A DNA stretch of 64,000 nt from Thermoanaerobacter sp. (GCA_014896455.1 JADBKJ010000021.1:62001-126000); one strand, 5' to 3'. Counted from the stretch's first letter, positions 1-10,001 are shown. Notes: generated by a model from the letters alone, not told the origin. Numbers and translations are program-made.

Positions 1-430
1 CCGCTCCTGCCGCTCTTAGCTCATTTACAACTCGCAATAAGTCCTCATCGTGAACCAGAAATAAATTAGGGTCTTGTCCTGGGGGAACAGCTTCTTTGCT
101 ATCATTTATAGTTACAATTACTCCTGGACCTTGAAGGTCAGTCAGTCCTGCTAATTCTTTATATTTTTCTGCATCATTTTTCAGAGTTTGAGTAATTACG
201 CTGTTCTTAGAAGCAGAATCTTCGTAAGCATTTATTTTTGTTTCTAAATCATTAATCTGTTTTAGAAGAGCATCTTTTTCCGACTGCAGTTCCTTTAATT
301 GAGCTGCCAATTCGTCTGCTCTTTGCACAGTAACTACGCCGCTTTTTTTTACTATTTTAAATTGAGTAGAAAGCATTATTCCTAATACTATCGAAACTAA
401 AGCTACGGAAATATATACACTTTTTTTCAT
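1..430 (-). CDS. DUF881 family protein (YlxW/YlxX-like), 3' part outside the window
   Basis: The 143 visible codons give an N-terminal MKKSVYISVALV membrane segment, then a heptad-rich stretch (about residues 35-75, ELAAQLKELQSEKDALLKQI) that should form a coiled coil, then the start of the DUF881 domain with LTDLQGPGVIVTINDS. The family consists of membrane-anchored proteins encoded beside ftsQ/divIB in Firmicutes; their biochemical role is not established. It follows ftsQ by 15 bases, so it is very likely the next gene of the dcw operon. The ATG at 430 is preceded by a GGGGGT ribosome site. The C-terminus runs off the window edge. Identification is by domain pattern and by the conserved neighbourhood. 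Confidence 0.85.
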   Translation of the reverse strand, partial: MKKSVYISVALVSIVLGIMLSTQFKIVKKSGVVTVQRADELAAQLKELQSEKDALLKQINDLETKINAYEDSASKNSVITQTLKNDAEKYKELAGLTDLQGPGVIVTINDSKEAVPPGQDPNLFLVHDEDLLRVVNELRAAGA

Positions 431-445
431 ATGTACCCCCATCCT

Positions 446-1159
446 CTATGGCATAAATACTGGATTACTGTCTCCAATAATTTGAATTGTACCTTTATGA
501 TACCCTTTTTCAGCCAAATCTTTTAATATTAATTCGGCAAATTTGAAAGAATAATTAATATCAGAAGGATTGTCAAAAGATATATCTATGCCATTTTTTG
601 TAACTAATGTAATTTGTCTTTCATTCACATATTTTATAACAGAACAAAAATCAGTACCTTCTATGAGTTCTAAAAGCGTTCCCAAATAACTTTTTTCAAA
701 AATATCATTCAACTTTTTGCCAATTTGATATTTATCAACTTTTATTCCTTCTATAACAGGAAGTTCAGGGTTATACTCGTCCTTTTTTATTACCACTCCT
801 TCTTTATCTATCATTAAATAGTCTTTTTGATATTTGACTTGTGCAACTATTTGTCTTTCTTTTATGAATATTTCTACAATATCAGGATATTGAATTTTTA
901 CTTTGCTTTCTTTTATATAGGGGTTAGCAAGTAAATTACTTTCTATTTTTTTAGGAGTAACTTTAAAAATATTCATTCCATAATCTATCATAGCCAACTC
1001 TTTAATATCATTATAAGATAAAATTTGATTGCCTACAACTTTTATAGTTTTAATCTCAAAATAATTTGATTGAAACATAAAAAGGTAAAGCAAAACTATA
1101 AATACTAGCATCACAAACATAAATGTTAAAAACCGCTTCTTAAAAGCCCTTTTAACCAT
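446..1159 (-). CDS. ftsQ: Cell division protein FtsQ/DivIB
   Basis: This bitopic membrane protein of the divisome links FtsL/FtsB-type proteins to the septal synthase. The product is 237 aa: a basic cytoplasmic tail (VKRAFKKRF), one transmembrane helix (about residues 11-30), a POTRA domain starting IKTIKVVGNQ (about 36-105), and the FtsQ beta domain. I chose the ATG at 1159 because a GGGGATGG ribosome site sits 5-7 bases upstream; the longer frame from 1207 would begin only 10 bases after the murA stop and lacks such a site. The length and the place between murA and a DUF881 gene fit DivIB of low-GC Gram-positives. Transcription is expected from the dcw operon. Confidence 0.9.
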   Translation of the reverse strand: MVKRAFKKRFLTFMFVMLVFIVLLYLFMFQSNYFEIKTIKVVGNQILSYNDIKELAMIDYGMNIFKVTPKKIESNLLANPYIKESKVKIQYPDIVEIFIKERQIVAQVKYQKDYLMIDKEGVVIKKDEYNPELPVIEGIKVDKYQIGKKLNDIFEKSYLGTLLELIEGTDFCSVIKYVNERQITLVTKNGIDISFDNPSDINYSFKFAELILKDLAEKGYHKGTIQIIGDSNPVFMP

Positions 1160-1216
1160 TAAACCATCCCCTGCTTGTACTTTTCTTTCGCATATGTAAA
1201 ACAGCATGACGCTGTT

Positions 1217-2470
1217 TTACATTATTCTTACAATATCCCCTCCCACACTTTTTAAAACCTTTTCGATTGATTCATATCCTCTATCAATGTGTTCTGCTTC
1301 TTCTACTATTGTAGCACCTACTGCCCCCAAACCTGCAATAATCAAAGCAGCTCCTCCCCTTAAATCTCTTGCTACTACTTTTGCACCCATTAGCTTCTCA
1401 ACACCACGTATTACCGCTACTCTTCCATCCACTTTTACATCTGCTCCCATTCGTATAAGTTCTTCTGTGTATTTAAATCTATTATCAAATATTGTCTCCG
1501 TAACAATAGATGTCCCATCTGCTACAGATAAAACCGAAACCATCTGAGGCTGCAAATCTGTTGGAAAGCCAGGATATGGCAATGTAACAATTATATCTAC
1601 TGCTTTGGGTCGCTTATCGCCTATAATTTTTATATAATCATTTCCAGCATGTATTTCGCATCCCGTCTCTCTCAACTTTGACAGCAATGGTTCTAAATGT
1701 TCTTTTAACGCATTTACTACTGTTAATTGTCCTCGTGTCATCGCCGCAGCACAAAGATAAGTACCTGCAACAATTCTATCTGGAATTATGGTGTATTCCG
1801 CATCATGCAATCTTTTTACTCCTTCTATGATAATCGTGTTAGTACCAGCTCCTGATATTTTCGCCCCCATAGAGTTTAAGAAATTCTGCAAGTCTTCTAT
1901 TTCCGGTTCTTTTGCCGCATTTCTAATGATGGTAATACCTTCTGCAAAAACTCCCGCCAACATGATATTTTCTGTAGCTCCTACACTAGGAAGGTCTAAG
2001 TGAATTTCATCTCCTCTTATCTTCCCACCTTCACATTTAATATATCCATAAGACTCTTCGATTTTAACCCCTAATCTTCTCAAACCCTTAAGATGTAAAT
2101 CTATAGGTCTGTGTCCTATATCACAACCTCCTGGAAAACTCATCAAAGCTTTTTTGTTTCTTGATATTAAAGCCCCCATCAAAAATATAGATGACCTCAT
2201 GGTTCTCATTAAGCTATCAGGTATTTCACTATCTTTTACATCCCTTGCATCTACAATAATATCTCTGCCTTTAAAAGTTATCTTACACCCTAAATGTTCT
2301 AAAATTTCTATCATTGAATAAACATCTTTTAATTTTGGGCAATCATGTATTACAGAAATCCCTTCATTTAAAATTGATGCTGCAAGGATGGGTAAAACAG
2401 AATTTTTAGCGCCATTTACCTTTAACTCACCATACAGCCTGTTCCCTCCATTAATTTTAAATTTCCCCAT
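1217..2470 (-). CDS. murA: UDP-N-acetylglucosamine 1-carboxyvinyltransferase MurA
   Basis: MurA transfers enolpyruvate from PEP to UDP-GlcNAc, the first committed step of peptidoglycan synthesis in the cytoplasm. The 417-aa product has the usual length. Visible hallmarks are NGAKNSVLPILAAS near the N-terminus (substrate Lys/Asn), the catalytic-loop cysteine in PGGCDIGHRPIDLH (the residue alkylated by fosfomycin in this family), and YPGFPTDLQPQM with the catalytic aspartate. It lies between murG and ftsQ, where Bacillus carries murB. Gram-positives often have two MurA paralogues, and which one this is cannot be told from the window. Confidence 0.95.
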   Translation of the reverse strand: MGKFKINGGNRLYGELKVNGAKNSVLPILAASILNEGISVIHDCPKLKDVYSMIEILEHLGCKITFKGRDIIVDARDVKDSEIPDSLMRTMRSSIFLMGALISRNKKALMSFPGGCDIGHRPIDLHLKGLRRLGVKIEESYGYIKCEGGKIRGDEIHLDLPSVGATENIMLAGVFAEGITIIRNAAKEPEIEDLQNFLNSMGAKISGAGTNTIIIEGVKRLHDAEYTIIPDRIVAGTYLCAAAMTRGQLTVVNALKEHLEPLLSKLRETGCEIHAGNDYIKIIGDKRPKAVDIIVTLPYPGFPTDLQPQMVSVLSVADGTSIVTETIFDNRFKYTEELIRMGADVKVDGRVAVIRGVEKLMGAKVVARDLRGGAALIIAGLGAVGATIVEEAEHIDRGYESIEKVLKSVGGDIVRIM

Positions 2471-2543
2471 CTTATCACCCCTAAATTTAATACAGCTTAC
2501 ACCATATACTATGCATAAATAAGATGGGGTGTTACATAAGGTA

Positions 2544-3638
2544 TTAAGTTATGCTTTTTATAAGCTTGTATATCTTCTCCGCAGCATCAATTTTAGAAAT
2601 TTTTCGTGCATTATCCCTCATTTTAGAGAGTACTTGAGGATTATCAATAAGATATTTGACTTTTTTGTACAATTCTTCTGCTATCAAATCCTTTTCTAAA
2701 ATAACATAAGAAGCTCCGGCTTTTTCTAACACCCGGGCATTATACTCTTGGTGATTATTAGCAACATAAGGAGAAGGAATCAAGATTGAAGCAACACCTT
2801 TTGCAGTAATTTCTGCCAAAGTAATAGCACCAGCCCTACAGATTATAATGTCTGCAGCAGCATATACATCCTGCATATTGTGACAATAAGGAATTATTTT
2901 AACTGTTTCATCTATGTTTATAGTTTCAGTTTTAACTTTTTCCAACACTTTTTCATATTGATTAGCACCCGTAATTATTAAAACTTGCAGGTTTTTATCC
3001 TTTTGCCTTAAAAATTCTACCATTGTAAAATTTATTTTTTCTGCTCCTCTACTGCCCCCTACTGATACTATTAAAGGTTTATTAGAATAAAACCCCAAAT
3101 TTTTTAAACCTTCCTCTTTAGTAACTTTTAGCAATTCTTTTCTAATTGGATTACCTGTTACCACAACTTTTTCTTTATTTTTAAAATATTTAACTGATTC
3201 TTCAAAACTTACCGCTACTACCTTCACAAATCGTGATAGTAGCTTATTTGTAAGGCCTGGAAAAGCATTTTGTTCATGAATCAAAGTAGGTATCCCTTTT
3301 AAAGCCGCCATCATTAAAACAGGGCCACCAACATATCCTCCTGTTCCAATTACTACATCTGGTTTAAATTCTTTTAAAATATCATTTGCTTCCTTAAGCC
3401 CCACCATTGCTTTATAAATAGTTTTTAATGTATCTAATGATAATTTCCTTTTAAATCCTTGCACAGTAATTGTCTTTAAATCAAAACCTTCTCTTGGTAC
3501 TAACTCATTCTCTAAACCTTTTTTTGTACCTACAAATAAAATTTGAGCATCTTTTTCATTTTTTAATATTTCCTTAGCAATGGCTATGGCAGGATAAATA
3601 TGTCCTCCAGTACCTCCACCAGCAAACAAATATTTCAA
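2544..3638 (-). CDS. murG: UDP-N-acetylglucosamine transferase MurG
   Basis: MurG is a peripheral membrane GT-B glycosyltransferase that adds GlcNAc to lipid I to make lipid II. The 364-aa protein starts MKYLFAGGGTGGHIYPAIAI, the glycine-rich donor/lipid loop of the N-domain. It also contains HEQNAFPGLTNKLL, the second glycine loop SVGGSRGAEKIN, and CRAGAITLAEI in the C-domain that binds UDP-GlcNAc. It follows the SEDS gene by 6 bases and precedes murA by 73 bases in the dcw operon. There are no irregularities. Confidence 0.96.
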   Translation of the reverse strand: MKYLFAGGGTGGHIYPAIAIAKEILKNEKDAQILFVGTKKGLENELVPREGFDLKTITVQGFKRKLSLDTLKTIYKAMVGLKEANDILKEFKPDVVIGTGGYVGGPVLMMAALKGIPTLIHEQNAFPGLTNKLLSRFVKVVAVSFEESVKYFKNKEKVVVTGNPIRKELLKVTKEEGLKNLGFYSNKPLIVSVGGSRGAEKINFTMVEFLRQKDKNLQVLIITGANQYEKVLEKVKTETINIDETVKIIPYCHNMQDVYAAADIIICRAGAITLAEITAKGVASILIPSPYVANNHQEYNARVLEKAGASYVILEKDLIAEELYKKVKYLIDNPQVLSKMRDNARKISKIDAAEKIYKLIKSIT

Positions 3639-3644
3639 TTATCA

Positions 3645-4751
3645 TCAACTCCTATCTAAATTTGCAGATCGTGAAATATTTAATAGTATGCCTACTCCTG
3701 CCATCATAATAACAGTAGAAGTACCTCCATAACTTATAAAAGGAAGGGACACCCCTGTAGGTGGCATAGAAGAAGTTACAACCGCAACATTTATAAGTGT
3801 TTGAACTCCTATAAGACTTGTAATTCCTGTAGCTAAAAGACATCCAAACATATCTGGAGCTTTTGCTGCCACTCTCAAACCTCGCAAAATAAGATATAAA
3901 AACATCAAAAGTATAGTGACAGTACCAACAAGTCCCAATTCTTCCCCAATTATGGAAAATATAAAATCATTGTAAGGCATAGGCAGATACATAAGTTTTT
4001 GCCTGCTTCCTCCGAGTCCAACTCCAAATAGTCCTCCCGAGCCTAATGCATAAAGGGATTGTACGATTTGATATCCAGATTTTTGAATATCCTGCCACGG
4101 ATTTAAAAATGTAAATACCCTTTCCCGTATATACTTAAAAGATGAAAAAACAATGATAGCTGCCCCAATTCCTGCTCCAAATAAAGCTCCCATAAAAGAT
4201 AATTTAGCACCCGCTACAAAGAGAATTATTACAGCCACAATAAATATAATACCAGCTGTACTAAAATTAGGCTGCAACATTATAAGGGCAAAAAACAACC
4301 CTGCCAATCCTAAGACAGGCATAACTCCCTTTTTGAAACTCTTTGCATAATCGGGATGTTTGTCAAAATATTTTGCCAAGTATATAATAAGAGCGTATTT
4401 TGCCAATTCAGAAGGCTGGATTGTAAAGCTTCCAACTCCTATCCATCTGGTCGCATTATACCTTTCAACTCCTATTCCAGGAATCAAGACTGCAATAAGC
4501 AATCCAATCGAAATAATAAGTAAAGGACCAGCTAACTTTTTTAAAATAGTGTACTCAAAATTCATCATAAAAACCATAGCAAAAAAGCCCAATATTACCC
4601 ATAACAATTGCCTTTTTAAAAAATAATAGGCATCATTATACATATACTCAGCATTGGCAGAACTAGCACTAAAGACCATAATTACACCAATGGAGACAAG
4701 TATTAAAACTGTGAGTAAAATGCCATAATCCACAGGGTATTTTTTTTTCAT
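3645..4751 (-). CDS. ftsW: SEDS-family peptidoglycan polymerase (SpoVE/FtsW)
   Basis: SEDS glycosyltransferases polymerise lipid II together with a class B penicillin-binding protein. This 368-aa protein has about ten hydrophobic helices and family signatures such as GVGLGGSRQKLMYLPMPYND, IIGEELGLVG and the C-terminal PFISYGGTS. The position between murD and murG, in an operon that also carries a PASTA-containing SpoVD-type PBP, matches spoVE of Bacillus. It might serve vegetative septation, spore cortex synthesis or both; the sequence alone does not separate FtsW from SpoVE. It ends 6 bases before murG. Confidence 0.93.
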   Translation of the reverse strand: MKKKYPVDYGILLTVLILVSIGVIMVFSASSANAEYMYNDAYYFLKRQLLWVILGFFAMVFMMNFEYTILKKLAGPLLIISIGLLIAVLIPGIGVERYNATRWIGVGSFTIQPSELAKYALIIYLAKYFDKHPDYAKSFKKGVMPVLGLAGLFFALIMLQPNFSTAGIIFIVAVIILFVAGAKLSFMGALFGAGIGAAIIVFSSFKYIRERVFTFLNPWQDIQKSGYQIVQSLYALGSGGLFGVGLGGSRQKLMYLPMPYNDFIFSIIGEELGLVGTVTILLMFLYLILRGLRVAAKAPDMFGCLLATGITSLIGVQTLINVAVVTSSMPPTGVSLPFISYGGTSTVIMMAGVGILLNISRSANLDRS

Positions 4752-4755
4752 TATT

Positions 4756-6120
4756 TTACCTCCTCAACTCTGCCACTGCCTTTTTAAAGATTCTTCCCCT
4801 CTCTTCAAAATTCCTAAACATATCCCAACTGGCACAAGCTGGTGATAAAAGTACACTATCTCCTTCTTTCGCACTTTCATAAGCTTTTTTAACAGCTTCT
4901 TCTAAGGTACAAGCAAAAAGTATGTCATCCTCAGGATAAGAATACTTTCTTGCAGTATCTCTAATTTTTTTTGCAGTTTGCCCTATCAAAATCAATTTCT
5001 TTACTTTCCCATTAAAGGCTTTTACAAACTCATCAAATTCACTACCTTTATCATAACCACCAGCAATTAAAACTATAGGGGTTTTTAAGGCCTGTATTGC
5101 TTTAATTGAAGCGTCTGGGTTAGTCCCTTTAGAATCGTTATAAAATTTTACACCATTTATTTCATCAACAAACTCAATCCTATGTTCTACACCTTTAAAA
5201 GACTTTAAAGTACTTGCAATAACATTTGCACTAATCCCTGAAAGATATGCTACTGAAGAAGCAGCCAATGCATTCTCTAAATTGTGTTCTCCAGGAATAT
5301 AAATTTCCTCTATGTCAATAATTTTTTTAGCATTTCCATTAACGCTTATATAAATACTGCCATCTTTTACATATGCCCCATTTTCTAATGAACTTTTTCT
5401 ACTAAAAGGAAAAACTCTGCATTTAGCCTTATTTTTTAGACTCCACGTAACAGGGTCATCGAAATTTAGAACAGTATATTCATCACCTCGTTGATTTTCA
5501 AAAATTTTTCCTTTTATATCTCTATAACTTTCAAAAGTCTTATGCCTGTTTAAATGATCAGGGGTAATATTTATTATACAGCTTATTTTAGGTTTAAACT
5601 CTTTTATAGTTTCTAATTGAAAGCTGCTAATCTCTGCTACTATGAAATCCCCCTCTGTCGCTTCCATGACAGCATAAATAAGTGGATAACCTATATTCCC
5701 AGCAACATATACTTTTCTTCCTGCTTTTTTAAACATTTCGCCTAATAAAGAAGTAGTAGTTGTTTTGCCATTTGTACCTGTAATTGCATAAATAGGAGCT
5801 TTAGAAAACCTATATGCAAACTCCACTTCTCCCAATATTTCAATTTTCTTTTCTTGTGCTGTTTTTACTATATCCGAATCAATAGAAACACCTGGGCTTA
5901 AAACGACCAAATCTATGCCTTCTAAAAATTCCTTTTTGAATTTACCAAACCTAAAATCTATGGACAAACTTTTAATTTCTTCTAAATTTTCTTTTAATAC
6001 ATCATATTCTTTTCTATCATAAGCTATTACTTTCGCTTTCAAGCTGTCCAACACTTTACACAAAGCTATTCCGCTAACTCCTAAACCTGCTACAAAAATT
6101 TTTTTACCCTTTAGCTCCAT
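4756..6120 (-). CDS. murD: UDP-N-acetylmuramoylalanine--D-glutamate ligase MurD
   Basis: MurD adds D-Glu to UDP-MurNAc-L-Ala using ATP. The 454-aa product shows the N-terminal Rossmann-like segment KKIFVAGLGVSGIAL, the Mur-ligase P-loop ITGTNGKTTTTSLLGE, the central NITPDHLNRH motif and a C-terminal domain with NDSKGTNPDAS. I used the ATG at 6120: an in-frame GTG at 6129 is part of the AAGGAGTG ribosome site and cannot be the start. It lies 12 bases after mraY and 4 bases before the SEDS gene. Confidence 0.96.
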   Translation of the reverse strand: MELKGKKIFVAGLGVSGIALCKVLDSLKAKVIAYDRKEYDVLKENLEEIKSLSIDFRFGKFKKEFLEGIDLVVLSPGVSIDSDIVKTAQEKKIEILGEVEFAYRFSKAPIYAITGTNGKTTTTSLLGEMFKKAGRKVYVAGNIGYPLIYAVMEATEGDFIVAEISSFQLETIKEFKPKISCIINITPDHLNRHKTFESYRDIKGKIFENQRGDEYTVLNFDDPVTWSLKNKAKCRVFPFSRKSSLENGAYVKDGSIYISVNGNAKKIIDIEEIYIPGEHNLENALAASSVAYLSGISANVIASTLKSFKGVEHRIEFVDEINGVKFYNDSKGTNPDASIKAIQALKTPIVLIAGGYDKGSEFDEFVKAFNGKVKKLILIGQTAKKIRDTARKYSYPEDDILFACTLEEAVKKAYESAKEGDSVLLSPACASWDMFRNFEERGRIFKKAVAELRR

Positions 6121-6132
6121 AATTTGCACTCC

Positions 6133-7083
6133 TTAGCTTAAACTATAAAAAGATATAAACATAGCAATTAGAGTAACAATCCAAAAAGCGTAGACTACAT
6201 TTTGTTCTTGCCAACCTGACAATTCAAAATGATGGTGTAAAGGACTCATTTTAAAAACCCTTTTACCAAACAATCTAAAAGACAATACCTGAATAATCAC
6301 TGAAAGGGCTTCAGCCACATAAATAATGCCTAATAAAGGCAAAATCAAGGGCAATTTAGTCAAAACTGCGGTAGTAGCTATAGCTCCTCCAATAGCTAAG
6401 GAACCAGTGTCTCCCATAAAAACCTCTGCAGGATGACGATTATACCTCAAAAATCCTAACAATCCTCCTGTCAAAGCAGCGCTAAAAGCTCCATAAGTTA
6501 TATTATTTAAAAATAAAGCTGTCATAGTGAAAAAAGCCATAACAATAAAAGATACACCTGCTGCTAATCCATCGAGCCCATCTGTCAAGTTTACGCTATT
6601 TACTGTTCCAACTATTACAAAAACCATAAAAGGAATATAAAAATTGCCAAGGTCAATAGAAGTTTTTAAAAAAGGAAAAATCACTTCTGTTCCTACATAT
6701 TTTTGAGCAAAATATGAAATGATTATCGCAAGTAAAAACTGTCCAATAAGTTTTTCTCTCGCTCTCAAACCTAAAGGCCTTTTAAAATAAACCTTTAGAA
6801 AATCATCTGCAAATCCTATTAAACCATATCCCAAAAAACCTAATAACAAAATAGCTAAATATTTGTTCCAATGAGAAAAAATTAAAGTAGAAATAACTGT
6901 GGCTGTAATAAATATTATTCCCCCCATTGTAGGAGTTCCAGATTTTTTTAAATGGCTTTTAGGTCCATCTTCCCTTACTTTTTGCCCAAATTTTAATTTT
7001 CTAAGATAAGGTATAAAAAGAGGACCAGACACCAAGCTTAGCACAAAAGCAACAACTGTAGCCAAAATTATCTTTTGTAACAT
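6133..7083 (-). CDS. mraY: Phospho-N-acetylmuramoyl-pentapeptide-transferase MraY
   Basis: MraY moves phospho-MurNAc-pentapeptide to undecaprenyl phosphate, making lipid I in the membrane. The 316-aa polytopic protein carries the three family signatures: the aspartate pair in GFADDFLKVYFKR, NLTDGLDGLAAG, and EVFMGDTGSLAIGG. The late PLHHHFE histidine motif is also present. About ten hydrophobic helices are visible. Gene order murF-mraY-murD with 1-12 base gaps indicates co-transcription in the dcw operon. Confidence 0.97.
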   Translation of the reverse strand: MLQKIILATVVAFVLSLVSGPLFIPYLRKLKFGQKVREDGPKSHLKKSGTPTMGGIIFITATVISTLIFSHWNKYLAILLLGFLGYGLIGFADDFLKVYFKRPLGLRAREKLIGQFLLAIIISYFAQKYVGTEVIFPFLKTSIDLGNFYIPFMVFVIVGTVNSVNLTDGLDGLAAGVSFIVMAFFTMTALFLNNITYGAFSAALTGGLLGFLRYNRHPAEVFMGDTGSLAIGGAIATTAVLTKLPLILPLLGIIYVAEALSVIIQVLSFRLFGKRVFKMSPLHHHFELSGWQEQNVVYAFWIVTLIAMFISFYSLS

Positions 7084-7084
7084 T

Positions 7085-8470
7085 TTACTTTACCCTCTCC
7101 TGCAAAAATTGTACTATTTGTTCCATTTTCATACCTCTTGAACCTTTTACTAAAATTGAATCCCCTTCTTTGATAATATCTTTCAAAATTTCATTAACCT
7201 CTTCATTAGTGTTACAGACAAAAATATTGTTCCCTTTCATCCCACAAACCTTGGATTCTTCTGCAATATATTTCGACATATTACCAGAGGTTATCAAAAT
7301 ATCTATATGGCTATCTGCCACCAATTTCCCTATTTCTTTGTGGGCTTCTACTGCATACTCACCCAACTCCAGCATATCTCCTAAAACTGCTATTTTTCTC
7401 TTAGCAGGTAAATCTCTTAATACACTTAAAGCTGCTTTCATAGAATCTGGATTAGCATTATATACATCATCAACAATTTTTATATAATCTTTTTCTATTA
7501 TATTAAGTCTCATTTTGCCTAGTTGAAAATCTTTTAAAGCCTCTGCCATGTCCTCTACATTGATACCAAACTCTAATCCTACACAAATAGCGGCAAGAGA
7601 ATTGTACACATTATGAATACCAGGTACTGAAAGCTTTATTTCTTTCTCCAAATTTTTATATTTTAGAGTATATTTTATATCTTTTTCTCCTTTTTCTATA
7701 TCGCAAGCTTTAATTTCTCCACTTTTTATACCATATCTGTAATACTTGCTTGAATACTGCAGAGGAATTTTTGATAGCATATCATCATCTGCATTTAATA
7801 CAATCACATTTTCCTCTTTAAAATTTTCAATTAACTCAAGTTTAGCTTTTAATATATTTTCTCTTGAGCCTAATTTTTCGATATGAGCAACTCCTATATT
7901 TGTAAAAACTGCTACTTGAGGCTCTGCAATATTCTTTAACCTCCTAATTTCTCCAAAACCACTCATTCCCATTTCCACTACCGCAATCTGATGAGTATCT
8001 TCCAAATTAAAAATTGTCAATGGCAAGCCAATTTCATTATTAAAATTTCCCTCTGTTTTCAAAACTTTATACCTTTTAGATAATATATGTGCAATCATAT
8101 CTTTCGTAGTAGTTTTTCCACTGCTACCTGTCACAGCAATAAAAGGAATATTGAATTTTTTTCTATAATAAGAAGCAATTTTATGCAAAGCTTCTAAAGT
8201 CTCATTAACGTAAATGACATCAACTGAAAAATCTTTCAAACACTCTACATTTTCCAACCTCGCAGTAATAACCGCAATAGCACCTTTGTCTATTGCATCT
8301 TTTACGAAATCTTCTCCGTCGTATTTTTCCCCTTTCAAAGGGATAAATAATTCATCTTTTTTGACCTTTCTCGAATCAGTTGAAATTCCTATTACTTTAT
8401 CCTTTAAACTTCCTTTTATCAATTTTCCCTCAGTAGCTCTTACAATTTCATCTATTAAAAGTTCCATCAT
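7085..8470 (-). CDS. murF: UDP-N-acetylmuramoyl-tripeptide--D-alanyl-D-alanine ligase MurF
   Basis: MurF adds D-Ala-D-Ala to the UDP-MurNAc tripeptide. The 461-aa product has the N-terminal substrate domain with STDSRKVKKDELFIPLKG, the P-loop AVTGSSGKTTTKDMI, the metal/carbamylated-lysine region FTNIGVAHIEKLGS, and a C-terminal domain with DDVYNANPDSMKAAL. The first ATG overlaps the murE stop (ATGATG over TGA), so the two genes are probably translationally coupled. A second ATG three bases on is an equally possible start. The gene is complete. Confidence 0.96.
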   Translation of the reverse strand: MMELLIDEIVRATEGKLIKGSLKDKVIGISTDSRKVKKDELFIPLKGEKYDGEDFVKDAIDKGAIAVITARLENVECLKDFSVDVIYVNETLEALHKIASYYRKKFNIPFIAVTGSSGKTTTKDMIAHILSKRYKVLKTEGNFNNEIGLPLTIFNLEDTHQIAVVEMGMSGFGEIRRLKNIAEPQVAVFTNIGVAHIEKLGSRENILKAKLELIENFKEENVIVLNADDDMLSKIPLQYSSKYYRYGIKSGEIKACDIEKGEKDIKYTLKYKNLEKEIKLSVPGIHNVYNSLAAICVGLEFGINVEDMAEALKDFQLGKMRLNIIEKDYIKIVDDVYNANPDSMKAALSVLRDLPAKRKIAVLGDMLELGEYAVEAHKEIGKLVADSHIDILITSGNMSKYIAEESKVCGMKGNNIFVCNTNEEVNEILKDIIKEGDSILVKGSRGMKMEQIVQFLQERVK

Positions 8471-9918
8471 CTATTACCGCCTTCAGACAAAATTTCTTTA
8501 ACTATTTCTCTCTCATCAAAGTGAATAACCTTATCTCCTATAATTTGATAGGTTTCGTGTCCTTTACCTGCAAGTATTATTACATCGTCTTTTTGAGCAT
8601 TAGTCAGGGCGTAGCTTATCGCTTCTTTTCTATTTTCTATTACAACATAAGGGCAATTAGTTTTTTTTATGCCTTCCTCAATTTGTGAAATTATTTCTCT
8701 TGGGTCTTCCGAACGAGGATTATCCGAAGTCAAAATGCAAAAATCCGCATACTTCCCTGCAACTTCTCCCATCAAAGGCCTTTTAGTTTTATCTCTATCT
8801 CCTCCAGCACCAAAAAGAAGTATTTTTCTTCCAGTTTTATATTCTTTCAATGCCTCCATTATATTCTGTATTCCGTCAGGAGTATGGGCATAATCTATAA
8901 TCACATAAAAGTCTTTTCCTGTCTCCACCAGTTCAAACCGACCTTTTACTGTGACCTGACTTAAAGCTTCTCTCACACTTCGCAAAGAAATACCAAGAAA
9001 ATCAGCCACTGTAATGGCAGCTAAAGCATTGTAGACGCTAAAAATTCCTGGATTTTTTAATGAAATCTCTTCTTTTTTATCTTCAATCTGAACTTTAAAC
9101 TTTACACCTTCTAAACTATTCCTAATATCCTTTGCCATAACATAAGCAAAATCCTTTATACCATAAGTCAAAACTTTTGCTTTAGAACTCTCAATCATCA
9201 TAGAAGAGTATTTATCATCAATATTGATGACCGACGCACTCTTCGCCATCTTGAATAACTTACTCTTTGTCTTAGCATACTCTTCCATGTTCTGGTGAAA
9301 ATCTAAATGGTCTTGGGATAAGTTGGTAAAAACTGCTATATCAAATTCACATTCGTCTACTCTCTTTAATGCTAAAGAATGAGATGATACCTCCATAACC
9401 ACATACTTAACACCTTTGTTCACCATAATGCTAAAAAGCTCCTGCAAATCCAATGATTCCGGTGTGGTATGTATAGAAGGTATCACTTCATCCCCTATCA
9501 TATTTTGTATAGTCCCTACTAATCCCACTTTATTATTTTGCCTTTCTAAAATCGCTTTTAGCATATAAGTAACAGAGGTTTTGCCATTTGTTCCTGTTAC
9601 ACCAATTAAAGTAAGTTTGCTGGTGGGGTTATTGTAAAAATTAGAAGCTATTTTTGCCATGGCAGCTCGAGCATCTTCTACTAATACTGTTGTAATTCCG
9701 GGATATTCTTTTATTTCCCTATCTGTGACAACAGCAACTGCCCCATTTTTAATAGCCTCTTCCACATAGAAAATACCATCGGTTTTAAACCCTTTTATAG
9801 CGATAAATAAATATTTATTTTTGGATTTACGGGAATCGTAACACACCCCACTGATGTCTATATTAGGATCTCCTTTTATCTCGCAGTTGACTCCTTTTAA
9901 AATATCTATAAGTTTCAT
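8467..9918 (-). CDS. murE: UDP-N-acetylmuramoyl-tripeptide synthetase MurE, meso-DAP type
   Basis: MurE adds the third stem-peptide residue. The 483-aa protein contains YDSRKSKNKYLFIAIKG, the P-loop GVTGTNGKTSVTYML and YAHTPDGIQNIM. The specificity motif reads DNPRSEDP; the DNPR form is the established marker of meso-diaminopimelate-adding enzymes, so the peptidoglycan should be of DAP type. I chose the ATG at 9918 because a GAGGAGG ribosome site precedes it; the longer frame from 9975 adds a hydrophobic tail absent from the family. It follows spoVD by 83 bases and overlaps murF by 4 bases. Confidence 0.95.
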   Translation of the reverse strand: MKLIDILKGVNCEIKGDPNIDISGVCYDSRKSKNKYLFIAIKGFKTDGIFYVEEAIKNGAVAVVTDREIKEYPGITTVLVEDARAAMAKIASNFYNNPTSKLTLIGVTGTNGKTSVTYMLKAILERQNNKVGLVGTIQNMIGDEVIPSIHTTPESLDLQELFSIMVNKGVKYVVMEVSSHSLALKRVDECEFDIAVFTNLSQDHLDFHQNMEEYAKTKSKLFKMAKSASVINIDDKYSSMMIESSKAKVLTYGIKDFAYVMAKDIRNSLEGVKFKVQIEDKKEEISLKNPGIFSVYNALAAITVADFLGISLRSVREALSQVTVKGRFELVETGKDFYVIIDYAHTPDGIQNIMEALKEYKTGRKILLFGAGGDRDKTKRPLMGEVAGKYADFCILTSDNPRSEDPREIISQIEEGIKKTNCPYVVIENRKEAISYALTNAQKDDVIILAGKGHETYQIIGDKVIHFDEREIVKEILSEGGNR

Positions 9919-10001
9919 GTCAGGCCTCCTCACAAAAATATCTAAAAAGCATACCACCACTAAATAGTATAGCACAATTATAGATTTTGCATAGAGGAAG
10001 T

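Noticed and set aside
1206-1547. Plus-strand frame antisense to murA
   Set aside because: It is a shadow of a certain gene; codon pattern and lack of a ribosome site argue against it. The same applies to other antisense frames across the dcw cluster.
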